DNA from: Trichaptum fuscoviolaceum
Lineage: Eukaryota > Basidiomycota > Agaricomycetes > Hymenochaetales > Trichaptaceae
DNA: 64,000 nucleotides
Direction of reading: 5' to 3'
Assembly (NCBI GenBank): GCA_910574455.1
Contig: CAJSYZ010000010.1
Location: forward strand, 2,508,770-2,572,769
The notes beneath the pieces were generated by a model, which saw only the letters and a program-made list of their open reading frames with translations, made no database searches and had not been told where the DNA came from. Below, in pieces: positions 30,062 to 41,953 of this stretch; positions within the stretch are counted from its first letter, which is position 1; every line of letters starts with the position of its first letter. The position numbers and the translations under genes were made by a program.

Positions 30062-32952
30062 GTTCGGAATCAAGGGAAAGGACAGCTATGGCTAGGATTT
30101 TGAAGGAACTGCGAAGTTTATATACATGGTTCAATCTGTGTGGTTGCGCTGCATCAGTGGTCACGAACAGTACTACGAACCACAGACAAACCACAACCGC
30201 TTACGCACATAATGATTCCATCTTCTTTGAACACGCATTCTCTTTGTTAGACTCTATTCGTGCACCGCAGCAATCGCGATTCGCGGCCACTTCATTTAGC
30301 AGTACATATCCACTCGCCTTGACTCCCTGACCCTGATACACATACATACAGGCTCTTGATTGCTCACGGCATCTCCGAGCGACTATCGATCACCGAGAAC
30401 CACAGATGGTGGTCTGGTCGCTGATCACGGTCGTCGTTTGTCGTTTGTCGAGATCCTTGAAGAGCGTGGAAAACACGTGCGTTTTGACGGCCTCGGATTC
30501 GAGTGTTTTGAAGACAGAAAGCAAAAAGCGAAGAAAGAGCAGAGGGTAATCGTGTAATCGTGCGTTGTGATAATTGTCGATGATCGAAGGAAACGAGGGA
30601 AGTGTAACGTTCGATCTTGATGAGGCACTCCAGAAATAGCATAAATATTAAAATCCAAGCTTGGGTGTCCGAAGACAAATACGAAGTAGAAAGCAGACGG
30701 CAGTCGACACGTGCCTTCTGCTCCCAGGGAAGCGCAGCTTACGATGAGATCCTCCCGCCAGAAAGCTGTATGGACTATCGAATGCGAAGAACACCAGTCG
30801 TGCTCCTTCCATAGTGAACCAACCAAGTAACAAGCACATCGCTGTGCGACTAGCGTCAGCATTTGCAACAAGTCCAGCCGCTGCCGCTAGCTCGCACCCG
30901 CTGCGAAGCTGTCAGATCTCAGCTAGACCTTGAGATGTACAGTACGCGGCGTGCGCGTCCCCGTTTGTTTTCGACATCATGACCATGATGAACACTCAGG
31001 CTGGCGCCTACCCCACTGGCAGTGCCAGCCTGGGCCCCGATCAGCCAGTTGAGCCATAAGTCCCAGACGTAGACGAGTTGCACACCCGGCGGCGGGCCGC
31101 TAGGGTTGGGGCGCACAGGCGGCTTACAGAAGTATTAGGGAACGTTGGGGAGGGGAGGGGCGCCTCAAGCTTTGACTTTGATATGATAAGGTCTGCCACA
31201 GCCTGATACACATCGTGTGTTGACTAGTGAATGTCAAAGAAGCGAAATCGTCAACCGTCTTGACTCTTGATGGTCGATAGGTAACAAGCTCAAGCTAGAG
31301 AAGGGACGTGCTTAGTCAACTCGGCTTTCATTGCTTTAAAGTCTCCGATTTAATCCATTACTCGGGGCTCACTGGCAGATCCCGAAACTTCCAGTTATGC
31401 CAGAGCCGGGGTGCCGAGTACTGAGACCCCGCCGATCACTTTCTGTAGCTCCGACCGAGTCCACGATGCCGATGAAGAGTGTCTGCCTTCGCATGCATGA
31501 CTTCGCGCTCCGGCTTTTTACCTTTGACAGAGCGCAAGATTTCTTGTTTTTCACGAAGCTTGCTCCAAGTGTGAAAGCGATTGATGCGTAACAATTTTTT
31601 AGCGGTGAAGCTCTATCGAATGTATGTAGTTGGGGAAACTCAGTTTGGATGTAAGAATGTGCGTAACGGTGCTGCGTTACTAGTAGTGGGTGTTTGTGTA
31701 TGCGGGAGTTGAAACTTATACTATACTTATTATATTGTGATAGGAATAGCCTGAGGTTGATCGAACTCGAACTCGAACTTGGCTGTATGCAGCGTACGGC
31801 AGACTAGTTGACCAATGCGAGACGAGACACGTCCTTCAGGATTGAATTGACCATGTGTAGTCAGCATCGGGGAGAGGAGATGGATGAGGCTGGAGTGTAC
31901 AAAATAGCATTACGGTATTCCGTGATGCATAACTTACTTCGAGAGCCAATCATGTTTGTACCGTTGTGATATGTATTTTAAGTGCCTTGGTCATCGTCTT
32001 CGGGCAGGAGAACGACTCCGACGACCCAACTTGTTTAGCTTGTTTTATGTTCGCAGTGGATGCCGACCACACCTTCAAGTTCGAGGTCGACAAAGCATCA
32101 TGATAAAACTGACAGAATAACGAGCTTGTGGTCCGTGGATGGACTACAAATTACAGGTAACCCGTGAAATCGAGAGCGATCGCCAGTTTGTATTAACCCA
32201 CTCAAGCGACGTAGCGACGTAGCGACTACAAATAATGAATTATGCGCGAGACCGTAGACGTGCCCCATGGGCCATGGGCGGGGCCCAGAGCATGGCATGC
32301 GATCATCATCCGGGGACGATGAAACCGAATACACCGGAATGAGAGCTTGAGCAAGCGGCACGTGGGCGCCAGTGGGCGGGATGCCGATCATTGCCACTGG
32401 CATCGAGGTTCGGGCATTTGACGACAGTGTTCGCCGGCGGGCTCCAGAAACACGTCGGCTCCTATGTATTCCCCTCTTAAATCCAGCGCAAAATGACTCG
32501 TTACCCGGCGACGCGAGTCGATCGTACTCAATAGCCGGAGCCAAAATTGCGCCTGCATATGTTTTGTCAAAATACGAATGTCAGAATGAAGGTGAACGTA
32601 AAGGCTAAGTAGCTCAAAGCTACCAAGAGCACCTTCGATACTCTGGCAAGGCAGGATCGTGATTTTGAAATATAATTTCCGAGCGTAATGTGCGGGGGAT
32701 GATTTGCTGGGGGTGCAGATAGAACGGGAATATCACATGCGAAATGTCGAGGAGTTACCCATTTAGGGGAGAGGAAGGCCCGCATTCGCCGCACGGTGCA
32801 AAGGGTCGTTCCGCTATCCCGTGATTGTTCTGCCCCAGTCTCCCCCGCCCTTATAACACACATCGCCGCCCGAATACTCTCCTGTCCTCTAACCACCACC
32901 ACCAACTCCCCACCAACCCCTCATCCCCGACACACACATCTTGCATATCACT
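30062..32952. other. Long intergenic region; pyrimidine-rich promoter at the 3' edge
   Basis: Nearly 2.9 kb without a gene I can support; frames up to 148 codons lack motifs. Near 32,885-32,945 a CCACCACCACCAACTCCCC-type pyrimidine-rich tract directly precedes the fumarate reductase start, typical of highly expressed basidiomycete genes. CGAACTCGAACTCGAACT (about 31,762) is a microsatellite. Confidence 0.45.
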
Positions 32953-35263
32953 ATGGCCCAGGTCATCGTTGTTGGTGGCGGTCTCGCCGGTCTCTCGGCC
33001 GCACATACTCTCCTCGAACGAGGCGCGAACGTCCTCCTCCTTGACAAGCAGCCGTGAGTGTCCAGTCGCTTTCTTTTCGTTCTGAATTTGCTTTTGCTTC
33101 TGCTTTCTGTGGGGTTTGAGGAGGTGTGGTGGTGGTGCGGATGATGTGAAGTTTAGTTTTGGTGTAGAGAGGTGGTGGCAGCTTATCGTCGTGATTGACG
33201 GGGGATTCTGTATACAGGCTGTTGTAGTATGGTCTCACTTCGTGCCGGCGATAGACGGATGAATCGTTTATGCTTCCGGTTCCCTCCCCAGTATTTTGGC
33301 ATGCTGCGGGCACTAGAGCTTCATTATGGGCATCAGCGACGACCAGCATTTCAAATTCTTCTTGGTCTCGAAATCTGTGTACTGACATGCTTCCGCTCCT
33401 AGTTTCATGGGTGGCAACTCCACAAAGGCGACCTCAGGCATCAACGGCGCCGGCACCGTCTCGCAGCAGGATCTCGGGATCCAAGACTCCGCAAAAATCT
33501 TCTTCGAGGACACCAAGCGGTCCGCCAAGGAGCTCGCGCGCGACGACCTCATCCGCGTGCTCACGGGGCGCTCCGCCGACGCCGTCAACTGGCTCATCAA
33601 CCGCTTCGGGCTCGACCTCTCCAAGGTCTCGCGCCTCGGCGGCCAGTCGCGTCCCAGGACGCACCGCGGCGGCGCGCAGTTCCCGGGTATGGTCATCACG
33701 TACGCGCAGATGGAGCGCCTCGAGGACCTCGCGGTCTCCGCGCCCGAGCGCGTGCAGATCAAGAAGAAGGCGCGCGTCGCGAAGCTGATCAAAGACGGTG
33801 AGACGGTCGTGGGCGTCGAGTACGAGCACGACGGCCAGATGCAGACGGCGTACGGCCCGGTGATACTGGCGACGGGCGGCTACGCGGCGGACTTCACGGA
33901 GAGCTCGTTGTTGAAGAAGTACAGGCCGGAGCTGTGGGACCTCCCGACGACGAACGGCGACCATTGCACGGGCGACGGCCAGAAGCTCGCCATGGCCGTC
34001 GGCGCGAACGGCATCGACCTCGAGAAGGTGCAGGTGCACCCGACGGGCCTCGTTGACCCGAACGAGCCGGACGCGAAGGTCAAGTTCTTGGCTGCGGAGG
34101 CGCTCCGCGGCGTCGGTGGGCTGCTCCTCGACAACGAGGGCCAGCGCTTCGTCGACGAGCTGCAGACGCGTGACTACGTCACCGGCAAGATCTGGGAGAA
34201 TGGAAAGGTAAGCTGCTCTGACTTCTCATTTATTCGCTTTTTAATGAATTATCGCCAGTACCCCATCCGCCTTGTGCTCAACGGCGCCGCGTCGAAGGAG
34301 ATCGAATGGCACTGCAAGCACTACTGTGGGCGCGGGCTCATGAAGCACTACACCAACGGGCACGACCTCGCGAAGGACATGGGCATCCCCGCGTCCACGC
34401 TCGAGAAGACGTTCAGCACGTACACCGCGCAAGCCAAGGCGCAGAAAGACCCCTTCGGGAAGAAGTTCTTCCAGAACGCGGACTTCCGGATGGACGACGA
34501 GTTCAACGTCGCGATCATGACGCCCGTGCTGCACTACACGATGGGCGGGCTCGAGATCGACCCGGAGTCGCGCGTCCTCGCGCCCGGCGCGAAGCCCATC
34601 CCCGGCTTGTTTGCGGCCGGCGAGGTCGCGGGCGGCGTGCACGGCGCGAATCGCCTCGGCGGCTCGTCGCTGCTCGGGTGTGTGGTGTTTGGCCGCGTGG
34701 CGGGCGACAGCGCGGCGGCGTATCTCTTGCAGAACGCGGGTGCGGCGGATAAGGCGAAGGGACGGTTGGGCGCGGTTGCGGGACACCTTGGCGGCCAGCC
34801 GTTGAGCACGACGATCACGATCGACCCGAGCCAGTCGAAGGTGAACCTCTCCTTCTCGTGGGCCGACGGCGCTCCGTCCTCCTCCTCTTCCACCTCCACC
34901 CCCGCACCCTCCACCTCCACCTCCGCACCCGCATCGTCGAGCGACAAGCCCAGCGCGTCCGCCGACGAGGAGAAGTCCGTCAAGGCCGACGCCGACGCCG
35001 CCGCCAACGCGCCCTCACCGGCCTCGGGCGGCGAATACACGAAGGAAGAGGTCGCGAAGCACAACAAGAAGGACGACATCTGGGTGATCGTCGACGGGCA
35101 GGTGCTGGACGTGACGAAGTTCCTGCCGGACCACCCCGGCGGGGAGAAGGCGATCCTGCTGTACGCGGGGCGCGACGCGACGGAGGAGTTCAACATGCTG
35201 CACGACCCGAAGGTGATCCCGCGGTATGCGCCCGATGCGGTCATTGGGAAGGTTAAGGCGTGA
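32953..35263 (+). CDS. Soluble fumarate reductase with C-terminal cytochrome b5 domain
   Basis: Three exons (32,953-33,053; 33,403-34,207; 34,259-35,263) give 636 residues. Residues 3-34 are the FAD-binding Rossmann start (VIVVGGGLAGLSAAHTLLER). FMGGNSTKATSGINGAGT follows, then VILATGGYAADF, and HYTMGGLEIDP leading to LFAAGEVAGGVHGANRLGGS, the FAD_binding_2 signature of Osm1/Frd1-type enzymes. After a Ser/Thr/Pro-rich linker, a cytochrome b5 domain (YTKEEVAKHNKKDDIWVIV, haem ligand in LPDHPGG) ends the protein at IGKVKA. It would reduce fumarate to succinate with FADH2, reoxidising NADH or flavins under low oxygen. The b5 tail could feed electrons. No organelle leader is seen. The first intron is 349 bp, long for this genome; the second is 51 bp. 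Its GC-rich codons mark it as an expressed housekeeping gene. Confidence 0.93.
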
Positions 35264-35846
35264 GCGCGTGAGCGGCGAGCGGCGGACGTCGAGTGAGTGT
35301 TGTTGAGCTTATAGACGACATCAAAAAATTGTCGACGCGAATGAATGAATTATGTGCTGCTCTTGCTCTTTATCGTCATACTCCCCTTGCTCCCCCTGCA
35401 TACATACATCTCCTACGTAGTTCTCAGAGTGTGTTCTTTAGGTTTTTTAATTATATGTTTTATTCTTGTCTCTCCTCTCACATTTGGCGTGTGCACTAGA
35501 GGGCTAATTTGAGACTCAGACTCGGTACTATGTAGTACCTAATCCAGCGCTTATAACCCTTTATTCACTGGCAAGTTCAGCCGGCGTACTGGCAAACGCT
35601 TCCTACCGTGACGTCTCCAATCATCTCATTCGTCTATAAATCGCTCCTTCTTGGCTCCACCTGGCGGAAGATATCCTGTTCTTGATAAGTCTCTACCAGT
35701 GTTAAACGAGCACTAGATGTTAGTGGAGTTTCTCAGATGAAACAGTGTGTTCATATCGATGCATATGGCTACTCAAACTAATGGCTACTTCAAGACGTGT
35801 CTCGATTAACTACATAATTTTCAGCACCAATCTTTCCTGCTTCTAC
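35264..35846. other. 3' flank between convergent genes, no gene seen
   Basis: T-rich downstream sequence of fumarate reductase, then AT-rich DNA; no motif. Confidence 0.4.
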
Positions 35847-37292
35847 CTACACAAGGTGGTGTAGACCGACTTGGAGTTTTACTCGTATGTAGTCCTTCAC
35901 CTGCGTCCAATGAGCATAAACATCACCTGCATCCTCGTACACCTCATCCGCCTTGGTTTCTAGGAAATCACAGATTTTCTGCAAGCTATGAATCCGGAGA
36001 CGTGGGTTAGGAACACCCTGCTCGTCACCATCAGTCTCTTGGAGACAAGCAAGGATCAATGCGAAGAATTTCCACTTCTCGCACGACTTCACCCTCTTGC
36101 CAGCTTCTTGAATGAAATTTTCTATATTGTAAGGCCCATTCATGAATGATACGCCACCTTCACACATAGCCCAGAAGATTGCGCCCAGTGACCAGATATG
36201 CGCCTCTTCAATGCCGAGTTGATAGTTTTTCTCTTCACTACGGCTCCGTGAGGGTTTGTGTTCTGTCATAGTACTAATCCATGCTTCTTTAGGTATTCTT
36301 CTTAGCCAGGGTGCCTTGAATGCATCTATCATAGTTGTTGGGGTGAATCCATCAAAGATACATTCGTACGTTGTCGGTTTGTCTGGATGCCTTGTTTCGA
36401 TTAGGGTGATATTTTGGGGTGAAAGTAAGTCATACGCTAATTCACCTGCACGATGCCTTTTCAACGCCGCTTTCGTCAGTTTGAGCGCGACCTTTATAAT
36501 CCTATCTCTGGCAAGGAGACAAGCTTCGTCGCCACCGAAGCTGTGTGGCATGGCATTATAAGGGCTTATCCATTCTGCAAGTGACATGGTGGTGTCGGTG
36601 CTGCTTGCTTCCACTGTCGTTTGCGGAGCAGATGGAGAAGTGACATTTGATGATGCTTGTATTTCTTGAGAAGGACCAAGTTTTTGCTCATCTTGGGGAC
36701 GAAGGTTAAGCAGTTTTGTATTAGCCACTAGATCCTGCACCTCGGCACTCCACGCTGTGCACTTGCCAGAAGACACCACGGAGACTTTAAAGCCAGTATC
36801 CGATGGAGTTTGGGGTTGAGCTGCCGTCCTTCTCGTTTTGGATGCGGGATTGGGATAAGTTGATGGAATACGGGGCGTAGAGTTCAACGGTTTTGCGCCA
36901 GAGCTAAGTTCTGCTTCACGGACTGAGCACTGCTGAGAAGTCATTTGGTTGACAGGACCAGGTCCATTGCTCGGCGAAGTTTGAGACCGAGTGTCCTGCG
37001 TCCTTTTCTGTTTGGATGCAAATTCTTTCGCATAGTACTGTCCCGCTGACGATACCGACTTCGTAGGTCCGTGAGGCTCTTGGTCTGTACGAGTCGCTTG
37101 ATTCACAGAACCATAGCTCGGTGGAGCTTGAGACTGAGGGTCCCGAGTACTCCTTTTGGCTTCAAGTTCTTCTGCATACTTTCCCGCTGACGATATCGAC
37201 CTAGAAGGTGTACGAGGTTTCTGGTCTTCACTAGGCTTGGATGGGCTCCATGGAGTGTGAGAGCCTTTGCTCAACTCGGACATACCAGGCAC
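35847..37292 (-). CDS. Pseudokinase with N-terminal Ser/Pro repeats
   Basis: One open frame of 481 codons. The first ~170 residues contain two long imperfect repeats (SISSAGKYAEELEAKRSTRD..SYGSVNQ and SVSSAGQYYAKEFASKQKRT..PGPVNQ), low-complexity and Ser/Pro-rich. From residue ~245 a kinase-like C-lobe follows: AALKRHRAGELAYDLLSPQNITLI in place of the catalytic loop, YECIFDGFTP in place of DFG, and HIWSLGAIFWAMCEGG for helix F. The glycine loop and the invariant lysine/glutamate pair are not evident and the HRD aspartate is displaced, so catalysis is doubtful. It is distinct from the 'AREAWFYDEMQ' kinase-like family in this window. It runs tail-to-tail with fumarate reductase. Function unknown; a scaffold or regulatory role is possible. 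Confidence 0.7.
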   Translation of the reverse strand: MPGMSELSKGSHTPWSPSKPSEDQKPRTPSRSISSAGKYAEELEAKRSTRDPQSQAPPSYGSVNQATRTDQEPHGPTKSVSSAGQYYAKEFASKQKRTQDTRSQTSPSNGPGPVNQMTSQQCSVREAELSSGAKPLNSTPRIPSTYPNPASKTRRTAAQPQTPSDTGFKVSVVSSGKCTAWSAEVQDLVANTKLLNLRPQDEQKLGPSQEIQASSNVTSPSAPQTTVEASSTDTTMSLAEWISPYNAMPHSFGGDEACLLARDRIIKVALKLTKAALKRHRAGELAYDLLSPQNITLIETRHPDKPTTYECIFDGFTPTTMIDAFKAPWLRRIPKEAWISTMTEHKPSRSRSEEKNYQLGIEEAHIWSLGAIFWAMCEGGVSFMNGPYNIENFIQEAGKRVKSCEKWKFFALILACLQETDGDEQGVPNPRLRIHSLQKICDFLETKADEVYEDAGDVYAHWTQVKDYIRVKLQVGLHHLV

Positions 37293-38021
37293 CTCGATAC
37301 TAACGTATGAGTGAAGATATAGGTGTGTAAGTCTTCTTTCTCGTATTGAAGAAAGTTATTGTATTCTGATACGCCTGATTGTGCACACTTTATAATGCCG
37401 CCTTGGTATGATATTACGGAGGAAGTACTATGTGGCGGCCGCACGATGTGGCGCTCACAAGAGCATAGATAGAAGATAATTTTGCTGTGCATAATACGTT
37501 TCCTTTGACACTCAACATAAAGATGTCTCGCAATATAGGATGGAGATCAGTTGTGCATACAAAACATCCTACTGAGTCATCGAAGGCGACAGTCCCTCAC
37601 GCCACAACACAACAAACATACCTACAACTATCTCTCGTTAATTCCAGAACGAGACATCATATCACAACTAATCCGTGTTCAGCATAGGCGATTCGATAGA
37701 GCCCATAACGAGATAACTTTTAAGTCGATAATGAATCTCTGGTTTGCATTTCGGAATGACCTAGGCGATTTGTCCCAGAAGGTATGAAGATCGCTGGGAA
37801 TTTGACACAGCACTCCTGCAAGAGATTCTATCTTTATCTGTCAGAAAACAAGGTCTAAATGTGTCGGACGGACCTCTCCGTAGCCGTGGAATCAGAATGG
37901 ACACGGACGACGGTCACCAACGATTGATCGGAGGCATTGAATGCAGAATGTAATTGAAGAGCGCAGATGAGAAATAAGATGAACATAAGTTTACTTAAAT
38001 GAGAACTGATACGGAGAAACT
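37293..38021. other. Intergenic, no gene seen
   Basis: Includes a NotI-like GCGGCCGC at 37,435 and short frames without motifs; nothing supportable. Confidence 0.4.
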
Positions 38022-39242
38022 CTACATTACAAAGTCTGAAAGTGCTTCCCTGGAACTACCCAACTTGATGCGCCGCACTTGACAAATATTCTCGAGGCGT
38101 TGAGAGAAAACCGTATTCAGGCTTCCAGGCCGAACATATACGAGTAGCCTGAGTGATGGGAACTTCTCTGCGGTTTCCAGATATTCGGCAATACTGTTGA
38201 GCTGCTGTGGGTTTGAAGGAGAGTCGCAGAGCAGCCGCTCGAGAAGAGGGAGAGTCGCGATGGATCCCAAATCTAATGTCGTGCAGACGAGCTGCAGCTC
38301 TCGAAGTCCTTGTAGCATAGAGAGTGCCTCGGATAGAGGTTGGTAAAGTGAGCGATATCCCTGTATATGAAGCTTGACGTACTCGAGCGTTGCGGACCAT
38401 GCGCGTAAGCATTCGCACAGTCCATCTAGTGCCGTGCGTCTACTTTCTGAAGGACTCCCATTCAACGGGACATTGAGCTTCATTACACCGCCGCACATAG
38501 CTCGTAACACCCTAAAGTCTTCGTTGTACAGAATAGATCCGGTGAAGACGATCTCCTGAAGCTCCGGACAGTATTTGCAAGCCTGGGACGGGTCGAATGC
38601 AAGCACTTTCTCTTCTTCTACGTTTCCCAGGTAGTGCTTAGCGTGGAATGTTCGGAGCTTCGGCCATGTCCGCATCACGTCAAAGACCTGTACTGACTTT
38701 CCCCACGGAACCCCATACATAGACAGATTTCGAGAGTCTATGCTAAAAGAGATGAGGGATTTTTCCTTTAGAGCGTCGATAAGGAGGCTGCGTCTGTGGG
38801 ATCGGAATCCCCGAATCTCTACGTGCTCCAAGTTGGGACACAGTCGTAGAATGCGAATGTTTGTCTGCAACCATTGTGCGAGCTCGTTGGTGTTGTCGCC
38901 ATCCGTACCTAACCGCAGCTCCTTGACCAATTTGGCCAAACGAGGTTCCGCTTCTAGTGTTGTTAGGAGATCAATGGCAATCGTATGCCCAGAGCGTCCT
39001 TCGCTTCGAAGAGGGTATTTGCTTCCAATGGAAACGGAGCGATACAAGTATTCTTCGGCTACCGCATACCAGAGTTTGCATACCCGAAGGAGAGACGTGA
39101 GGTACCAACGAGGAAGAAATTCGGTTGAATCGGAGCGTCTTGACCTCGTACTTTCATGGTCATGAACGAGACTTTCAACGATTATCTTCAGGATTTCAAC
39201 AGGTACTTCAATCATCGTCACTGCCTCTAGTCTTTTGTCCAA
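38022..39242 (-). CDS. F-box/LRR protein, intact
   Basis: A 406-codon frame: an F-box from MIEVPVEILKIIVESLVHD, then RWYLTSLLRVCKLWYAVAEEYLYRSVSIGS, LCPNLEHVEIRGFRSHR, VMRTWPKLRTFHAKHY, YCPELQEIVFTGSIL, GLCECLRAWSATLEYVKL, LRELQLVCTTLDLGS, LPLLERLLCDSP and ICQVRRIKLGSS. Two in-frame Mets are possible (the first gives nine extra residues). No lesion. It is divergent from the plus-strand F-box gene at 40.3 kb, with a CTA/TAG palindrome between. Its closest neighbours in sequence are that gene and the 26-27 kb pseudogene. Confidence 0.85.
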   Translation of the reverse strand: MDKRLEAVTMIEVPVEILKIIVESLVHDHESTRSRRSDSTEFLPRWYLTSLLRVCKLWYAVAEEYLYRSVSIGSKYPLRSEGRSGHTIAIDLLTTLEAEPRLAKLVKELRLGTDGDNTNELAQWLQTNIRILRLCPNLEHVEIRGFRSHRRSLLIDALKEKSLISFSIDSRNLSMYGVPWGKSVQVFDVMRTWPKLRTFHAKHYLGNVEEEKVLAFDPSQACKYCPELQEIVFTGSILYNEDFRVLRAMCGGVMKLNVPLNGSPSESRRTALDGLCECLRAWSATLEYVKLHIQGYRSLYQPLSEALSMLQGLRELQLVCTTLDLGSIATLPLLERLLCDSPSNPQQLNSIAEYLETAEKFPSLRLLVYVRPGSLNTVFSQRLENICQVRRIKLGSSREALSDFVM

Positions 39243-39443
39243 ACTCAGTTAGCTTGTCTTTTGAACAGCGTGAGTCTCATACAGTGTCTTATGCCAGTAG
39301 GTTTGAATTGCCAGATTTTAGGCCGAAATATGCTGCTGTAGTCGTCAAAGACAGATGATGATAACGATGATGATGGAAGTGATGGGAGTGTGGTACCGAA
39401 TTTGACGTTGCCAAAAGCGGAGTGCTGTTTCCACGGCGGTGGG

Positions 39444-39470
39444 TACTACTACTAGTAGTACTAGTAGTAG
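39444..39470. repeat. CTA/TAG palindromic tract between divergent F-box genes
   Basis: TACTACTACTAGTAGTACTAG with further TAG units. It lies between two divergent F-box genes, about 200 bp upstream of one and 840 bp upstream of the other. Confidence 0.6.
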
Positions 39471-39658
39471 CCTCTAAGTACAAGATCATAGTCTATAAAT
39501 ATGTATGTATAGGATGCTTGTAGAGAGATGACGCTCATCTCGCAATTGTCGGGCACCAAAAACTACTGATGCTGTTCGGAAAGACATAGAGAATAGTACA
39601 CGATCACTGGCATCCGAATGCGGACGACTCCGACTCCGGGTCAGAGATTCTGCATTGC

Positions 39659-39944
39659 GTGACCGTGACTGATCACATAAGCCACTCAACTTTGCCGTCA
39701 CAGTCACCTCTTCTCCACAAACATCTCTCTTCTTGGCTTGCGGCTCTATCCATATCGCACTTGCTCAAAAGAAAGTGCTCAACTCTCTCTGGCTTCATCG
39801 ACAAGGGTAAGTCTCGTGATATTATATCGGTACCAGGTGGCAGGCACTGAATCTCCAAACTATCATTCAAGAGAATGGGGCGCTCATCCGAATTTGTATC
39901 AAGGCGTGCTGTCGATACAACGACGGTCGACTATAACGGATTGA
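39659..39944 (+). CDS. Possible two-exon small protein, weak
   Basis: A frame beginning MTVTDHISHSTLPSQSPLLH can be spliced at GACAAGG|GTAAGT to GTGGCAG|GCACTG, continuing ESPNYHSREWGAHPNLYQG to a stop at 39,944. The splice sites are good and the joined frame is open, but no family is recognised. The overlapping 39,875-40,204 frame is an alternative. Could be chance. Confidence 0.25.
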
Positions 39945-40313
39945 AAACCTCTCGAGCGCATGCAGCACGAACAGGTCAGAAATTTTGCTTCCGATCTGAT
40001 TTTCGCAGCCTTGACATGTTTTCCGACCTCGGTTGCGCTTCCGAACAGACTCTCATTCAAACGTCTGGAGTGATTCCGCTCCAGGTCCTACATCCGGGTG
40101 GTATTTATGGGAACGCTAAAGGCTCGATTTTGGACACGCCCAACCAGGCTCACCTCTCACCAGCCTCCGTTGCATTGTCGATAGCTGGAGAACTAGCAGG
40201 GTGATAGGCGAGGTCTTCAACGCGCACATCGTACGAGCCTTATATCTCTTAAGTTGGACTTGAACTAACGTGTATGTGACCTTCAGGCACAGTGGCTCTG
40301 TCTAAGGATCGCC

Positions 40314-41588
40314 TTGCAACAAATAGCACCTGAGATGATCGAGCTACCCGCCGAGATCTTGGAGATCATTATTGAAATCTTCATATCGCAATACAAAGAT
40401 CTGCACTCGAGTAGATCAAACTCAATCAAGTTTCTCCCCCAGTGGTACCTCACACCTCTCCTACGTGTCTCCAAGCTATGGTGCCAATTGTCCGAACGCC
40501 ACTTGTATCAGTCCATCTCTGTTGGCAGCAAGTTTCCTCGCCATTTTCCAGCCCTGGATGGCGAATCCTTCGAGGAGAGGAAAGAACTTCTTCGCCATAT
40601 CCTGGAAACTCAGCTGAAGCAGCCCGGGCATATCACCGCTGAAGTCCTGGTGAACACACTGGCAAAGAATTCACGGCTGGCCTCGCTGGTCAAAGAACTG
40701 CAGCTAGGCATCGAGGATGACAACCACGACGAAGTGCCGGAATGGACATTAACTATCATTAGTATCATTCGCCTCTGCCCGAATGTGGAGCAGATAGAGA
40801 TACGTGGCTTCCACTACACCAAGCTCGACAAGCTGATGGCGGCGTTGAAGACGAAGTCATTGGTGTCTTTGTACATCTGTCCACGAAACTTGTCCAACAT
40901 TGGCACGCGGGGTGGCACAGCGTCTCAGCTCTTTGAGGCGATGCAAAGCTGGCCGAAGTTGAAAAGTATCACGGCGGATGGGTTCTTGGACGTGACGCGG
41001 AGGGGAGAACCTTTATCGGCTGAGGCTACCTCGCTCATTAAGTGCTGCCCGGAGCTCCAGACGCTCGTCTTCACTGGGGCCGATCTTGATGCGACGGACC
41101 TCAAGGCGTTGCGCTTGATGTGCCCTCGCGTGACCAATCTCCACATTCCGATCCAAGGTGGTCAAGGCAAAAACGGAGAGGAAACGCTTGACGCACTGAG
41201 CGAGTGCTTGCGAGCATGGTCCTCGACCCTCGAGTGCGTCAGACTGAAAGTACGCGAGTACCGCGTCCCGTATGCCCCATTCTGCGACGCCCTGTCCACT
41301 CTGAAACACCTTCGGGAGCTTCACATCGATTTCATGGAGGTGGAAATGGACAGTATCTCAAAACTTCCACGGCTTTCGCATCTGCTTTGCTCGTCAATGG
41401 GCAGTACCACGCAGGTTGACAATCTCACCGACAGCCTGGAAGAGCCCGACACATTTCCCTCCCTCAATGTTGTCGCAGTACGACTCAACCCTGATGAGGA
41501 GTATGGGCAACGTCTCGAGAACAATTGCATGTGGCGGAGTGTTTGGTTGCAGAAATACGACGACCAACTTTCGAGCTTCTCGCTGTAG
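40314..41588 (+). CDS. F-box/LRR protein, intact
   Basis: 424 codons. The F-box is MIELPAEILEIIIEIFISQ, followed by QWYLTPLLRVSKLWCQLSERHLYQSISVGS, LCPNVEQIEIRGFHYTKLD, AMQSWPKLKSITADGF, CCPELQTLVFTGADL, ALSECLRAWSSTLECVRL, LRELHIDFMEVEMDSISKLP and RLSHLLCSS, ending WLQKYDDQLSSFSL. The first in-frame Met (QQIAPEM) may be a few codons before the true start. It is the only complete plus-strand member of the array. Promoter and the CTA/TAG tract are shared with the divergent gene at 38-39 kb. Confidence 0.85.
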   Translation: MQQIAPEMIELPAEILEIIIEIFISQYKDLHSSRSNSIKFLPQWYLTPLLRVSKLWCQLSERHLYQSISVGSKFPRHFPALDGESFEERKELLRHILETQLKQPGHITAEVLVNTLAKNSRLASLVKELQLGIEDDNHDEVPEWTLTIISIIRLCPNVEQIEIRGFHYTKLDKLMAALKTKSLVSLYICPRNLSNIGTRGGTASQLFEAMQSWPKLKSITADGFLDVTRRGEPLSAEATSLIKCCPELQTLVFTGADLDATDLKALRLMCPRVTNLHIPIQGGQGKNGEETLDALSECLRAWSSTLECVRLKVREYRVPYAPFCDALSTLKHLRELHIDFMEVEMDSISKLPRLSHLLCSSMGSTTQVDNLTDSLEEPDTFPSLNVVAVRLNPDEEYGQRLENNCMWRSVWLQKYDDQLSSFSL

Positions 41589-41953
41589 GGTCACATGCGA
41601 TTTCCCTACTCCTGCTATACCTCGTCCAAAATTTATTGCGTTTATCTCTAAAGATCATTGTACATTAAAGAAGACTCATCAGTCAGGCAAATGCCTCTCT
41701 TATTTATCAGAATTCGTCGTTCATACGCTACTGTCTAGCGCGCTGTGAGTGAAGCACTTGAAGATTTCAATTCCTCCGTTAGTACCTAATTTGAAAATAT
41801 ATTCTCACATTGACATCGTATGATTTTCACAACGAAGGCTGTATCGATGTTCTTCAGTCTTTCCCGCTCTCAATTCACTGAAAGCTAAATAGGTAAATAT
41901 GACAGTGGTATTGTGTTAAACTTGCGGCTAAAAATTGACGACCAGCACCTATT

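Noticed and set aside
33434..35244. Minus-strand frames of 180-236 codons opposite fumarate reductase
   Set aside because: Low-complexity Arg/Ala-rich products mirroring the GC-rich coding strand; no motif.
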